A stretch of DNA of 18,639 nt from Chloroflexota bacterium (GTDB lineage: Bacteria; Chloroflexota; Anaerolineae; Anaerolineales; Anaerolineaceae): NCBI GenBank assembly GCA_029265085.1, contig JAJUJY010000081.1, positions 1 through 18,639 on the forward strand, in the 5' to 3' direction. Under the pieces are notes generated by a model. That model was not told where the DNA came from and searched no databases. It worked only from the letters and a program-made list of their open reading frames with translations. Positions 7,587-15,196 of the stretch are shown one piece after another. The translations under genes and the position numbers were made by a program. Within the stretch, counting starts at the first letter, position 1. Every line of letters starts with the position of its first letter.

Positions 7587-8788
7587 GTGACATTCCCCCA
7601 ATATTAGAACCATCCCAGTATCAACGTTTATTAGAAATTTCGCAAATTATTACCTCCACCCTGGATCATCAGGCGATTTTAAATCAAATTCTTACTGCCG
7701 CCGTTGAATTAAGCCAGTCTGGAGAAGCATCTATTTTGCTGTATGATGAAACTACCGGCCAGCTTAAATTCGAAGCAGTTACCAATCCTGAAAGCCTTCC
7801 TGTGCTCAAGCAGATGGACATACCAGTCGAAAGTGTTGCTGGATGGGTAGCATCGAATCGCCAGCCATTGTTGATTTCGGATGTCTCGCAAGATAACCGG
7901 CATTATGCTCAGGTAGGGCAGAAAATATCACTGCCAACCCAATCATTAATTGCTGTGCCGATGGTTTCAAGAGGCAAGTTAATCGGTGTTTTGGAAGTTA
8001 TCAACAAACGGCAAGGGCATTTTGATCAGAAAGACCTGGAGATTATTAATATACTTAGTACACAGGCAGCCATTGCCATTCAAAATGCCCGCCTCTTTGA
8101 ACAATCGGATTTAATTTCCGAATTCGTTCATGAATTACGAACTCCATTAACCTCTGTAAAAACAGCGCTTTACCTCCTGGAAAAATCGGAGCGCACAAAT
8201 CTCCAGTCCGCAAACCTCTTCCAAACAATTACCTCCGAGGTGGAACGCCTGAATCAATTAGCCAACGACTTTCTAGAGTATGCTCGCTTAGAGTCTGGCA
8301 GAGTATCATTTACCAGGACATATTTCCATATTCAAGAAGTCATCTCAGATTGCTTGCAAATGATTGGCACATTGGCAAGCGAGCACGATATCCAAATTTT
8401 TGCAAATATACAATCAGATATCCCGCCAATTCTGGGGGACCCGGCAAAAATTCGGCAGGTGTTAATCAATCTTCTCCAAAATGCCGTTAAATATATGGCT
8501 GAACCTGGTCAAATTGATCTTTCGGCTTCAATTCAAAATGAAGAACTATGGATTAAGGTGGCCGACAACGGAATTGGTATTCCGGAAGAAAGCCTGCCGC
8601 ATTTATTTAATAAATTTTACCGAGCCCCTAATGCCGAAAAAATTACCAGCGGCACAGGACTCGGTTTATCTATCAGCAAATCCATTGTGGAAGCCCACCA
8701 GGGAACCATATTTGTAGAGAGCAAAAGCCCTCAAGGTACTACATTTATGGTCAGATTACCCGTAAGGAGCAAAAACCATCCCGATTAA
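7583..8788 (+). CDS. GAF-domain sensor histidine kinase
   Basis: The protein has 401 residues and no membrane segment, so it is a soluble sensor. A GAF domain spans about 15-170 (with AGWVASNRQPLLISDV and SLIAVPMVSRGKLIGVLEVINK). A DHp domain follows with an intact H-box FVHELRTPLTS, phospho-acceptor H183. A HATPase_c domain follows with N-box NLLQNAVKY, G1 box DNGIGI, F box LFNKFYRA and G2 box GTGLGLS. The ligand of the GAF domain is unknown. It is coupled to the sirtuin by an ATGA overlap, and the REC domain two genes upstream is the obvious candidate partner. Its stop overlaps the stop of the convergent degV-type gene in a shared TTAA. Confidence 0.92.
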   Translation: MSDIPPILEPSQYQRLLEISQIITSTLDHQAILNQILTAAVELSQSGEASILLYDETTGQLKFEAVTNPESLPVLKQMDIPVESVAGWVASNRQPLLISDVSQDNRHYAQVGQKISLPTQSLIAVPMVSRGKLIGVLEVINKRQGHFDQKDLEIINILSTQAAIAIQNARLFEQSDLISEFVHELRTPLTSVKTALYLLEKSERTNLQSANLFQTITSEVERLNQLANDFLEYARLESGRVSFTRTYFHIQEVISDCLQMIGTLASEHDIQIFANIQSDIPPILGDPAKIRQVLINLLQNAVKYMAEPGQIDLSASIQNEELWIKVADNGIGIPEESLPHLFNKFYRAPNAEKITSGTGLGLSISKSIVEAHQGTIFVESKSPQGTTFMVRLPVRSKNHPD

Positions 8789-9648
8789 GGCAAGCTCTCG
8801 TAGGTAGCCAGCGGAGCAACAGCCATCCCCACCAGGCCAGGTCCAGTATGAGCGCCCAAAACTGGCCCAATATTCACAGATGGCAGGAACGTACAGGTAA
8901 ATAGCTGCGACATTTTATTCTTTAAAATTTCAACGCCTTCTGGATGATTTGCATGCAGCAATTGCACTCGCAGCTTTGACCCAGCGCCAAACCAGCGTTC
9001 CACAATATCAGCCTCATGCCCAATCGCGCGTTTCAAGGTGACTTCGCGGCCTAATTGCACATACATGCCAGTATCTGGATCCACACCAATAATTGGTTTG
9101 ATATTCAACAGCGATGCCAACAATCCCTTAATATGACTGATCCGCCCGCCATGAATTAAGTACTTCAGTGTCGCAACCGTAAACAACCCCTGGGTTGTAC
9201 CTCGAATCCCTGCTAACATTTCTAAGATTTTTTCTCGATTCCAGCCAGCAGCGGCTGCTCTGGCTGCCGCTTCAACCAACCATCCTTCCGGGCAGGAAAG
9301 TAATTTTGTATCAAAAAATTTTACGTCGGCTTCTGGGACCATCTGAGCGCCGGCCTTGGCTGCATTCAACGTCCCGCTTAATCCAGAGGATATATGAACC
9401 GAAAGAATTTCCGGATCTGTTTTAGCTAAATTACGATACAGTTCTGCAAATTCACCAGCAGATGGCTGCGAGGTAGTCGGTGAACTTTCGGTTTTTGAAA
9501 GCAGATCATAAAATTCCGCGGGCTGAATATCAATCCCACTGGAATACGTGACCCCATCCAAAGTTAAACGAAGCGGGGCAAAATGGATAGGCATGCCCTC
9601 TAATTGTTCAGGTGAGAGATCCGCTGCCCGGTCGGTTACAATCTGCAT
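8785..9648 (-). CDS. DegV-family fatty-acid-binding protein (FakB-like)
   Basis: DegV proteins bind a fatty acid; FakB members present it to the kinase FakA for phosphorylation and phospholipid synthesis. With the start at 9648 the protein has 287 residues. Family motifs visible are MQIVTDRAADL at the N-terminus, TSQPS (59-63), SSGLSGT (87-93), GGRIS with the following KGLLASLLNIKPI, and GPVLGAHTGPGLVG near the C-terminus. The frame is open to 9708, but homology starts at MQIVTD and a good Shine-Dalgarno GGAGG (9659 to 9655) sits 6 nt before the ATG at 9648. No fakA-like DAK gene is in the window, so coupling to fatty-acid phosphorylation is unproven. It is 37 bp downstream of mutL and probably in the same transcript. 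Confidence 0.92.
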   Translation of the reverse strand: MQIVTDRAADLSPEQLEGMPIHFAPLRLTLDGVTYSSGIDIQPAEFYDLLSKTESSPTTSQPSAGEFAELYRNLAKTDPEILSVHISSGLSGTLNAAKAGAQMVPEADVKFFDTKLLSCPEGWLVEAAARAAAAGWNREKILEMLAGIRGTTQGLFTVATLKYLIHGGRISHIKGLLASLLNIKPIIGVDPDTGMYVQLGREVTLKRAIGHEADIVERWFGAGSKLRVQLLHANHPEGVEILKNKMSQLFTCTFLPSVNIGPVLGAHTGPGLVGMAVAPLATYESLP

Positions 9649-9685
9649 GATAATCCTCCAAAGATATTCCGGAATAGTAATATGA

Positions 9686-11446
9686 TTACCGGCTTCCTCG
9701 CCGGCCAAATTGTCTTTCTAATACATCCACAGACAGGTGAATCATGGTTGGACGCCCATGAGGGCAGGTACGCGGAGATTGGCAGGATTCTAAATCGCGT
9801 AACAATGCTTTCTGTTCATCAACCGTTAGCACCTGCCCTGCCTTCACTGCCGCTCGTTTACAGACTCGGGCGATGATGCGGTCTTCAATTTCAGCTTGTA
9901 ACGGCGTTTCATCTTCTTCAAAATCTTCCACCACAACTCTGACCGCAGCCGCGGGATCAACCCCCATAAGAATTGCTGGTACTGCCCGCACTCTGAACAA
10001 GTTGGGACCAAAATTTTCCACATCAAACCCAATATGATTTAACAATCCCAGTTGATCGGATAAGATTTGAGCAGATTGAGGCGGCATCTGTACTGTTGCA
10101 GCCTCCAATAAAGTCTGAGAAGGAATTTTATGGTCATGCTGCCGTATAAATCGCTCAAACAGAACCCGTTCATGAGCAGCATGTTGATCAATCAGGTACA
10201 ACCCATCCGGCCCTTCAGCAACCAGGTACGCTGCCCCCACCTGCCCAATCAAACGCAAAAGGGGCAGCTGTCCACTGGGCAATTCGGGCTGAGGTTTTGG
10301 CGAACTTTCGGGTTCCAATTCAATCGTTTCATTATCACTTTCAATCAATCCCTGCTCGTTTGGCTTTAAATCTGCGGCCATATCCCAGGCAGGGTCAATC
10401 GTGGTTTGAGATGGAATGGAAGGCTGCCAATACGAACGCGGAGTCACTTGAGGAACAGGTGAATAAGCCAACAAAGCTCGCTTGACGGACCGCTGTACAG
10501 TGGCAAACACTTGGTCAGGAGACCGGAAACGAACCTCAGCTTTCGCAGGGTGAACGTTCACGTCCACTTCTTCCGGCGGCAGATCAATGAATAATACAGC
10601 GATTGGATACCTGCCAACCATGAGTAAGGTGTGGTAAGCCTGGATCAAGGCCGTACTCAATGCCACATCTTGCACCCAGCGGCCATTGATAAAAAACGTA
10701 ATTTCTCGCCGGTTTGATCGTGTCAAGGCAACCGGACTGATAAATCCGCTAATTTTCGCCGAATCATCCTCCAGACTAACTTCCAACATCTGGCGGGTTA
10801 AATCAACACCATATAGTTGAGCAAGAACCTCTCGCCGGTTACCATTTCCACTGGTTTGCAGAATAGTTTTTCCGTCCTGCAATAATTGAATTCGGACATG
10901 GGGATAAGCCAATCCATAGCGCGTGACCAAACCATTGATTTGGTTTCGTTCAGTATGTTCTTGTTTCAGAAACTTTAAACGAGCCGGAACGTTATAAAAC
11001 AAATCTTCCACTCGAATAACCGTTCCAACAGGCACACCGGCCTGTTCAACAGAACCGATTCGCCCACCTTCTACAACCAGTTTTCCGCCCACGGGAGCAT
11101 TTGCTGATCTCGAAATGACCATCATCCTGGAAACGGATCCGATGGATGCGAGAGCCTCACCTCGGAAACCTAGCGAGCGAATATGAAACAGATCATCGGC
11201 AGTTTTTAACTTGCTGGTCGCATGTCTGGCTACCGCAAGGAGCATTTCATCATTCGGAATACCCATTCCATTGTCAGCAATTTCAATCAGATGCTTGCCT
11301 GCCTGTTCTACCCGGATCGTGATCTGGGTTGATTGTGCATCCAGTGAATTTTCTAATAATTCCTTAACTACCGAGGCAGGCCGTTCGACGACCTCACCAG
11401 CGGCGATTTGGGATGCTACTTCATCAGCTAAAATTTGAATGGGCAA
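9686..11446 (-). CDS. mutL: DNA mismatch repair protein MutL
   Basis: MutL links mismatch recognition by MutS to strand incision. The protein has 586 residues. The N-terminal GHKL ATPase shows catalytic E29 and N33 (KELLENSLDA), DNGMGI (58-63) and GFRGEAL (93-99). After a Pro-rich linker (about 330-392), the C-terminal domain carries the endonuclease motifs DQHAAHERVLFE (420-431), CKRAAVKAG (529-537) and CPHGRP (561-566), so it belongs to the nicking-type MutL found in bacteria without MutH. Translation starts at TTG (11446 to 11444), supported by the Shine-Dalgarno GGAGGTG (11458 to 11452) and family homology beginning at IQILADEVA. No mutS is in the window. The degV-family gene follows on the same strand. 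Confidence 0.96.
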   Translation of the reverse strand: MPIQILADEVASQIAAGEVVERPASVVKELLENSLDAQSTQITIRVEQAGKHLIEIADNGMGIPNDEMLLAVARHATSKLKTADDLFHIRSLGFRGEALASIGSVSRMMVISRSANAPVGGKLVVEGGRIGSVEQAGVPVGTVIRVEDLFYNVPARLKFLKQEHTERNQINGLVTRYGLAYPHVRIQLLQDGKTILQTSGNGNRREVLAQLYGVDLTRQMLEVSLEDDSAKISGFISPVALTRSNRREITFFINGRWVQDVALSTALIQAYHTLLMVGRYPIAVLFIDLPPEEVDVNVHPAKAEVRFRSPDQVFATVQRSVKRALLAYSPVPQVTPRSYWQPSIPSQTTIDPAWDMAADLKPNEQGLIESDNETIELEPESSPKPQPELPSGQLPLLRLIGQVGAAYLVAEGPDGLYLIDQHAAHERVLFERFIRQHDHKIPSQTLLEAATVQMPPQSAQILSDQLGLLNHIGFDVENFGPNLFRVRAVPAILMGVDPAAAVRVVVEDFEEDETPLQAEIEDRIIARVCKRAAVKAGQVLTVDEQKALLRDLESCQSPRTCPHGRPTMIHLSVDVLERQFGRRGSR

Positions 11447-11464
11447 GGCTGCACCTCCAAAAGG

Positions 11465-11470
11465 ATTATA
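11465..11470 (-). promoter_or_regulatory. -10 box of the mutL promoter
   Basis: A perfect TATAAT on the minus strand (11470 to 11465). The predicted start near 11458 coincides with the first base of the Shine-Dalgarno GGAGGTG, giving a leader of only about 12 nt. No convincing -35 is seen; that region holds a pair of TACCCAAA direct repeats instead, which may be an activator or repressor site. Confidence 0.5.
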
Positions 11471-11473
11471 ACG

Positions 11474-11587
11474 TACCCAAAATTACCCAAAGGTCATATT
11501 CTGGTCACATTTTTCTATACGAAGTCCTACCATTTTATAGATCCTCTGTGTTTTTTACAATCTCTAATACCACAGACTTTTTACAAT
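11474..11587. repeat. Three pairs of short direct repeats in the mutL / HAD divergent promoter region
   Basis: TACCCAAA occurs at 11474-11481 and 11484-11491 (period 10). GGTCATATT at 11492-11500 is matched by GGTCACATT at 11503-11511 (period 11, one mismatch). TTTTTACAAT occurs at 11552-11561 and 11578-11587 (period 26). The first two periods are about one helical turn, as expected for side-by-side protein binding. Function is inferred only. Confidence 0.4.
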
Positions 11588-11613
11588 TCTTTCCGGGCAA
11601 TTGAGTTCTCGAT

Positions 11614-11619
11614 TATACT
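11614..11619 (+). promoter_or_regulatory. -10 box of the HAD-phosphatase gene
   Basis: TATACT at 11614-11619; the region 17 bp upstream (TTCCGG, 11591-11596) is a poor -35. With the hexamer ending at -7, +1 falls on 11626, the A of the ATG. No Shine-Dalgarno is present between 11600 and 11626. A leaderless transcript is inferred. Confidence 0.5.
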
Positions 11620-11625
11620 CAGCAT

Positions 11626-12273
11626 ATGGCGAATACGATTTACATTTTCGATTTGGATGATACTGTTTACCCGGCAGATTCGGGTATTTGGGATTTAATT
11701 GCCGAACGCATTGACCTGTATCTTTATGAAAAAATGCGAATCCCCTGGGAAAAAATCCCCGAAATACGCCAGAGTTATTTTTCAACCTACGGCACAACAT
11801 TACGCGGCTTGCAAGTTTTGCATCATGTCGATCCGCATGATTACCTTGCCTTTGTGCATGACATTCCGATAGATCGACACCTAAATGTAAATCCAAAATT
11901 GCAGGAGATTTTGGCCAGCATTCCGGATCGAAAAGTCATCTTTACCAATGCAGACCAGAACCATGCCCGGCGAGTCCTGGCGAAAATCGGAATTGAAAGC
12001 TATTTCGACCAAATCGTTGATATTCTAGATATCGCCCCGTTCTGCAAGCCCCAACCTGAAGCCTACCACACCCTTCTGAAAATTCTGAAAGCCCAACCAG
12101 AGGAGTGTATTATGATTGATGATGCCAAAAGAAATTTAGATACAGCCAAAAATTTGGGCTTTTCAACCATTCTGGTTGGTAAAAACCAACCTCAAGAGGA
12201 AAGTCATCTGGTAATTGAACAGATTGAAGATTTATTCACCATTCTTCCACTGCAGAAGATCGGAAAAGGATAA
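11626..12273 (+). CDS. HAD-superfamily pyrimidine 5'-nucleotidase (SDT1-like)
   Basis: The protein has 215 residues. HAD motif I is FDLDDTVYP (nucleophile D9, acid/base D11), motif II is FTNAD (106-110), motif III has K141 in CKPQPEAY and motif IV is MIDDAKRN (D165/D166). The segment STYGTTLRGL followed by VDPHDYLAFVHD is characteristic of the SDT1/PHM8-type pyrimidine 5'-nucleotidases, which dephosphorylate UMP and CMP or related compounds. The exact substrate cannot be read from sequence. It is transcribed divergently from mutL. The small membrane-protein gene starts 3 bp after its stop, so the two are cotranscribed. Confidence 0.88.
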   Translation: MANTIYIFDLDDTVYPADSGIWDLIAERIDLYLYEKMRIPWEKIPEIRQSYFSTYGTTLRGLQVLHHVDPHDYLAFVHDIPIDRHLNVNPKLQEILASIPDRKVIFTNADQNHARRVLAKIGIESYFDQIVDILDIAPFCKPQPEAYHTLLKILKAQPEECIMIDDAKRNLDTAKNLGFSTILVGKNQPQEESHLVIEQIEDLFTILPLQKIGKG

Positions 12274-12276
12274 ATC

Positions 12277-12516
12277 ATGCGTGAACTTAGCCCAACAGCC
12301 TGGATCGTGCTGATCTGCCTGGGAAGTTTTATCCTACTTTCCTATATCAGCCTGTTTGGTCTCTTTCGAAAAAAGAATCAAAAACCAACCCAAGATGAAT
12401 TACCCAAGGATCCGCGAGCGTTCTTGAAAAATCCGTGGGAAGATGAGGACCAGCAGTGGGATAAACTTTCTCAAGAAGTAAAAAAACTTTCTGACTCAAC
12501 TTCTAACAAAAAATAG
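12277..12516 (+). CDS. Small single-pass membrane protein, unknown function
   Basis: The protein has 79 residues. A hydrophobic segment at about 8-30 is followed by a basic cluster RKKNQK, which by the positive-inside rule places the charged C-terminal half in the cytoplasm. The tail is hydrophilic and rich in Asp, Glu, Lys and Gln, with PRAFLKNPWEDEDQQWDKL as its most distinctive stretch. A Shine-Dalgarno AAAGGA overlaps the end of the HAD gene and the ATG lies 3 bp after that stop. I do not recognise the family. Its close coupling to the nucleotidase supports it being real. Confidence 0.75.
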   Translation: MRELSPTAWIVLICLGSFILLSYISLFGLFRKKNQKPTQDELPKDPRAFLKNPWEDEDQQWDKLSQEVKKLSDSTSNKK

Positions 12517-12587
12517 ATCTTCTTTTCAGATTATCTTAATCGAAACGAAGTAACCTTAGGATCAAAAGAGATATAGGTGAAACTCAT

Positions 12588-13844
12588 ATGGAACAAAAAT
12601 CTTCATCGAAAACATTGCGTAACATCCTGATTGCGTTTATCGTGGTGATCTTGATGGCTGGCTGTTTTACAGGCGGCCTGGTGGCAGGAGCAGGACTTCC
12701 CAACCAATTAAGGAATATTCCTGCTTTTGTCAATTTATTTCCAAACGCAGGGACAGCGGGCCAGGATAACGGCACTCCGGAAGAATTACAAAAGACCTTC
12801 CAACCTTTCTGGCAGGCCTGGGATCTGGTTCACGACCAATACGTGGACCAACCCGTTGATGATGTAGCTTTAATGCAGGGTGCCATCCGTGGCATGCTGG
12901 ATGCGTTGGGGGATGAGCACACTTCATACCTGGACCCGGTTCAATATGAACAGGCGAACACCCCATTGATGGGCGAATATGACGGAATCGGTGCCTGGGT
13001 CGATACATCCGGTGATTACCTGACAATTATCAGCCCAATGGAAGATTCACCTGCAGAAGCAGCTGGATTAAAATCCGATGACAAAATTATTGCCGTAGAT
13101 GGTGAAGATATGACGGGTACAGACCCTTCCCTGGTTTTACGCAGGGTACTGGGACCTGCTGGCTCTTCTGTATCCTTGACCATCTTAAGAGAGGGTGAAG
13201 AACCCTTCGATGTCACCATTGTTCGGGAGAAAATCGTTTTACACACCGTAACCAGTGAAATGCTGGATAACAATATTGCTTATGTAGAAATTGTAAGTTT
13301 TGGCGATAAAACCACTGCCGAACTGCGCGAAGCATTGAAAGAATTATTGAGTCAAAAACCTGTTGGTTTAATCCTTGATTTGCGCAACAATGGCGGCGGA
13401 TTTCTGGATACTGCAATTGAGGTGTCTTCCGAGTTCATCGCGGATGGCGTAATCATGTATGAAGAATATGGTGATGGGGAACGGATTACGTATGAAGCCA
13501 AAAAGGGTGGGTTGGCAACTGAAATTCCCCTGGTTGTTTTGGTCAATGAGGGATCAGCCTCCGCTTCAGAAATCACCGCTGGGGCAATTCAGGATTTAGG
13601 CCGGGCACCATTGGTGGGTGTAACCACCTTTGGAAAAGGTTCAGTGCAAACCTGGGCACCCCTGGTAGATAACATGGGCGCAGCAAAAATCACCATTGCT
13701 CGCTGGCTAACCCCGAACGAGCGCCAAATTTCAAAAATCGGTCTAACTCCGGATTACGTGGTGGAATTAACCGAAGAAGATTTCGAGGCTGAGCGGGATC
13801 CACAGCTTGACAAAGCCATTGAAATATTGTTGACAGGGAAGTAA
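12588..13844 (+). CDS. S41-family C-terminal processing protease (CtpA-like)
   Basis: The protein has 418 residues and is exported and membrane-anchored through a hydrophobic segment at about 11-36; the MAGC at 23-26 resembles a lipobox, but the hydrophobic stretch continues past it, so lipidation is uncertain. The family's N-terminal helical region includes GAIRGMLDALGDEHTSYL. A PDZ domain spans about 130-215, and the peptidase domain follows with LDLRNNGGG (264-271), catalytic S325 in NEGSASASE and K350 in TFGKGSVQ. These Ser-Lys proteases cleave envelope proteins near their C-termini. A Shine-Dalgarno AGGTGA lies 8 nt before the ATG. A 71-bp gap separates it from the small membrane-protein gene; no clear promoter was seen there, so readthrough is likely. 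A strong hairpin terminator follows. Confidence 0.94.
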   Translation: MEQKSSSKTLRNILIAFIVVILMAGCFTGGLVAGAGLPNQLRNIPAFVNLFPNAGTAGQDNGTPEELQKTFQPFWQAWDLVHDQYVDQPVDDVALMQGAIRGMLDALGDEHTSYLDPVQYEQANTPLMGEYDGIGAWVDTSGDYLTIISPMEDSPAEAAGLKSDDKIIAVDGEDMTGTDPSLVLRRVLGPAGSSVSLTILREGEEPFDVTIVREKIVLHTVTSEMLDNNIAYVEIVSFGDKTTAELREALKELLSQKPVGLILDLRNNGGGFLDTAIEVSSEFIADGVIMYEEYGDGERITYEAKKGGLATEIPLVVLVNEGSASASEITAGAIQDLGRAPLVGVTTFGKGSVQTWAPLVDNMGAAKITIARWLTPNERQISKIGLTPDYVVELTEEDFEAERDPQLDKAIEILLTGK

Positions 13845-13880
13845 ACAAACCCGCAAGCAATAATATCCTCTGTTAAACAA

Positions 13881-13926
13881 AACAGGAGTTTACCCAATAG
13901 AGTTGGGAGTAAACTCCTGTTTTTTG
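13881..13926 (+). terminator. Intrinsic terminator of the S41 protease transcript
   Basis: AACAGGAGTTTAC (13881-13893) pairs perfectly over 13 bp with GTAAACTCCTGTT (13909-13921), followed by TTTTTG. A CCC/GGG pair inside the loop may add pairing. The complementary strand also carries a T-rich tail, so it may work in both directions. Confidence 0.9.
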
Positions 13927-14029
13927 TCAGAGGACAGAATATAGGGATTCAAAACAACGATAAACGGTCAAACAAATCAAATTATTGTTCCAAACCATAA
14001 AATTTAGTACAAATGTCATAGTCAATAAA

Positions 14030-14058
14030 TTGACACATCGCCATCCAAAGGGTATAAT
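14030..14058 (+). promoter_or_regulatory. Consensus sigma70 promoter of the S1-domain gene
   Basis: TTGACA (14030-14035) and TATAAT (14053-14058) are both perfect and are 17 bp apart, the strongest promoter in the window. The predicted start near 14065 gives a leader of about 31 nt with the Shine-Dalgarno GGGAG (14083-14087) before the ATG at 14096. Confidence 0.92.
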
Positions 14059-14095
14059 CAACGTTCGCTGAAAACTGATATTGGGAGTTAAGCCT

Positions 14096-14947
14096 ATGGA
14101 AAATCCTGTTGCCGCGGAAGAAAACCGCACACAAGAAATTAAACCTAAAATGAAGTTTACCGGTACAGTGAAGAAGACCGGTTTAGCAGGTGCCGTAATT
14201 GATATCGGCATCGGCAAACCAGCCATGATTCATGTGTCGCAACTTCTGTCCGCTACGCCTGATCAACCGATCAAGAGCGTGAAAGATGTTCTTCAAGAAG
14301 GCCAGACCATTGAAGTATGGGTTCGCCGGATGAAGGACGACCGCATTGAACTGACCATGATCAAACCGCTCGATCTCGAGTGGCGCGATATCAAAAAAGA
14401 CATGGTCGTTAAAGGGACTGTGGTCCGCCTGGAAACCTTCGGCGCCTTTGTTGATATTGGCGCAGAACGCCCCGGTTTGGTCCACATTAGCGAAATGGCC
14501 CACGGCTACGTTCGCACCCCTGGCGATGTGGTCAAAGAAGGTGACGAGCTGGAAGCTCAGGTGATCGATGTTAATAAGAAAAAGAAACAGATCAAACTCA
14601 GCTTGAAAGCTCTGCAGCCTGAACCCGTGAAGGAAGAACCCGAACCTCGGTTCTTTGATCCCGGTGCCAAGAAGGATAAAGATAAGCCCGTCCGCCGCAA
14701 GAAAACTGCCCGCAAACAGCGTTCAGATGAATTCGGTGAGAATATCGATGAATTGATGGGCAACATCAATGAAGCGCAGCAGGCCGAAGCCGAACCTACC
14801 GCCATGGAAATTGCCATGCGTGAGGCAATGGAACGCGCCCAGGCTCGTAAACAAGCACAAAAAGCTAAGAAGGCGAAAACCGTATCCACCGAACAGGACG
14901 ATCTGCTGGCTCGCACCCTCGAGCACAAGGCCGGATCTTCCAAATAG
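14096..14947 (+). CDS. S1 RNA-binding domain protein (two S1 domains, RpsA-like)
   Basis: The protein has 283 residues. Two S1/OB-fold domains are visible, at about 19-90 (GTVKKTGLAGAVIDIGIGKPAMIH ... EVWVRRMKDDRIELTM) and 102-172 (VVKGTVVRLETFGAFVDIG ... VIDVNKKKKQIKLSLKAL). The second matches the canonical S1 pattern closely; the first is more divergent. Residues 175-283 form a charged tail rich in Lys, Arg, Glu, Ala and Gln with no recognisable domain. Full-length ribosomal S1 has four to six repeats, so this is a short S1-type protein that may act in translation initiation or mRNA binding; calling it rpsA would be a guess. The frame opens at TTG 14081, but that codon overlaps the Shine-Dalgarno, so the ATG at 14096 was chosen. 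The perfect promoter suggests high expression. Confidence 0.9.
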   Translation: MENPVAAEENRTQEIKPKMKFTGTVKKTGLAGAVIDIGIGKPAMIHVSQLLSATPDQPIKSVKDVLQEGQTIEVWVRRMKDDRIELTMIKPLDLEWRDIKKDMVVKGTVVRLETFGAFVDIGAERPGLVHISEMAHGYVRTPGDVVKEGDELEAQVIDVNKKKKQIKLSLKALQPEPVKEEPEPRFFDPGAKKDKDKPVRRKKTARKQRSDEFGENIDELMGNINEAQQAEAEPTAMEIAMREAMERAQARKQAQKAKKAKTVSTEQDDLLARTLEHKAGSSK

Positions 14948-15095
14948 GTTTGCCGAAATTCTGACGGACGTCAGGCATTCGCTGGTTGGTTTTTCGTACC
15001 TTTATACCACATAGGCCATCCCACCCGGTTTAGAGTCACTTACTCTCGTGCCCGGCTGTGAGAAAGTCCGGCAGTTTCAGCTAACCCAAAATCAT
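14948..15095. other. Non-coding spacer between the S1 gene and its terminator
   Basis: No reading frame is convincing here. Two short hairpins are visible: CTGAC-GGAC-GTCAG (14961-14974) and AGAGT-CACTT-ACTCT (15032-15046). The latter is flanked by CCGG at 15025-15028 and 15052-15055, which could close the stem further. It is probably the 3' untranslated region of the S1 mRNA or a 3'-derived small RNA that ends at the terminator beginning at 15096; no known RNA family was recognised. Confidence 0.35.
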
Positions 15096-15130
15096 AAAAA
15101 AGAGCCGCCATTTGGCCGGCTCTTTTTATT
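15096..15130 (+). terminator. Intrinsic terminator after the S1-domain gene
   Basis: AAAAAGAGCCG (15096-15106) pairs over 11 bp with CGGCTCTTTTT (15117-15127), with loop CCATTTGGC, and a U-rich tail follows. The A-run on the other side makes it potentially bidirectional. Confidence 0.88.
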
Positions 15131-15157
15131 TCCATTTTGCCGGAATTATGGTAAACT
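15129..15157 (+). promoter_or_regulatory. Probable promoter of the pyrG leader
   Basis: TTTCCA (15129-15134) and TAAACT (15152-15157), 17 bp apart, each match four of six consensus bases; the same TAAACT serves as the -10 box at 3123-3128. The predicted start is near 15164, giving a leader of about 230 nt to the pyrG ATG at 15395. Confidence 0.5.
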
Positions 15158-15196
15158 AACTTGCGGTAGTGTGTGCACCATAAACCACAAACACAA

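Noticed and set aside
9649..9708. N-terminal extension of the DegV-family protein into the mutL 3' end
   Set aside because: A GGAGG Shine-Dalgarno and family homology fix the start at 9648.
14081..14095. TTG start for the S1-domain gene
   Set aside because: The TTG lies on the Shine-Dalgarno GGGAG that serves the ATG at 14096.
15056..15080. RNase P RNA fragment suggested by GAGAAAGTCCGG
   Set aside because: The short likeness to the P4 region stands alone; no matching 3' P4 strand or long surrounding structure is present.
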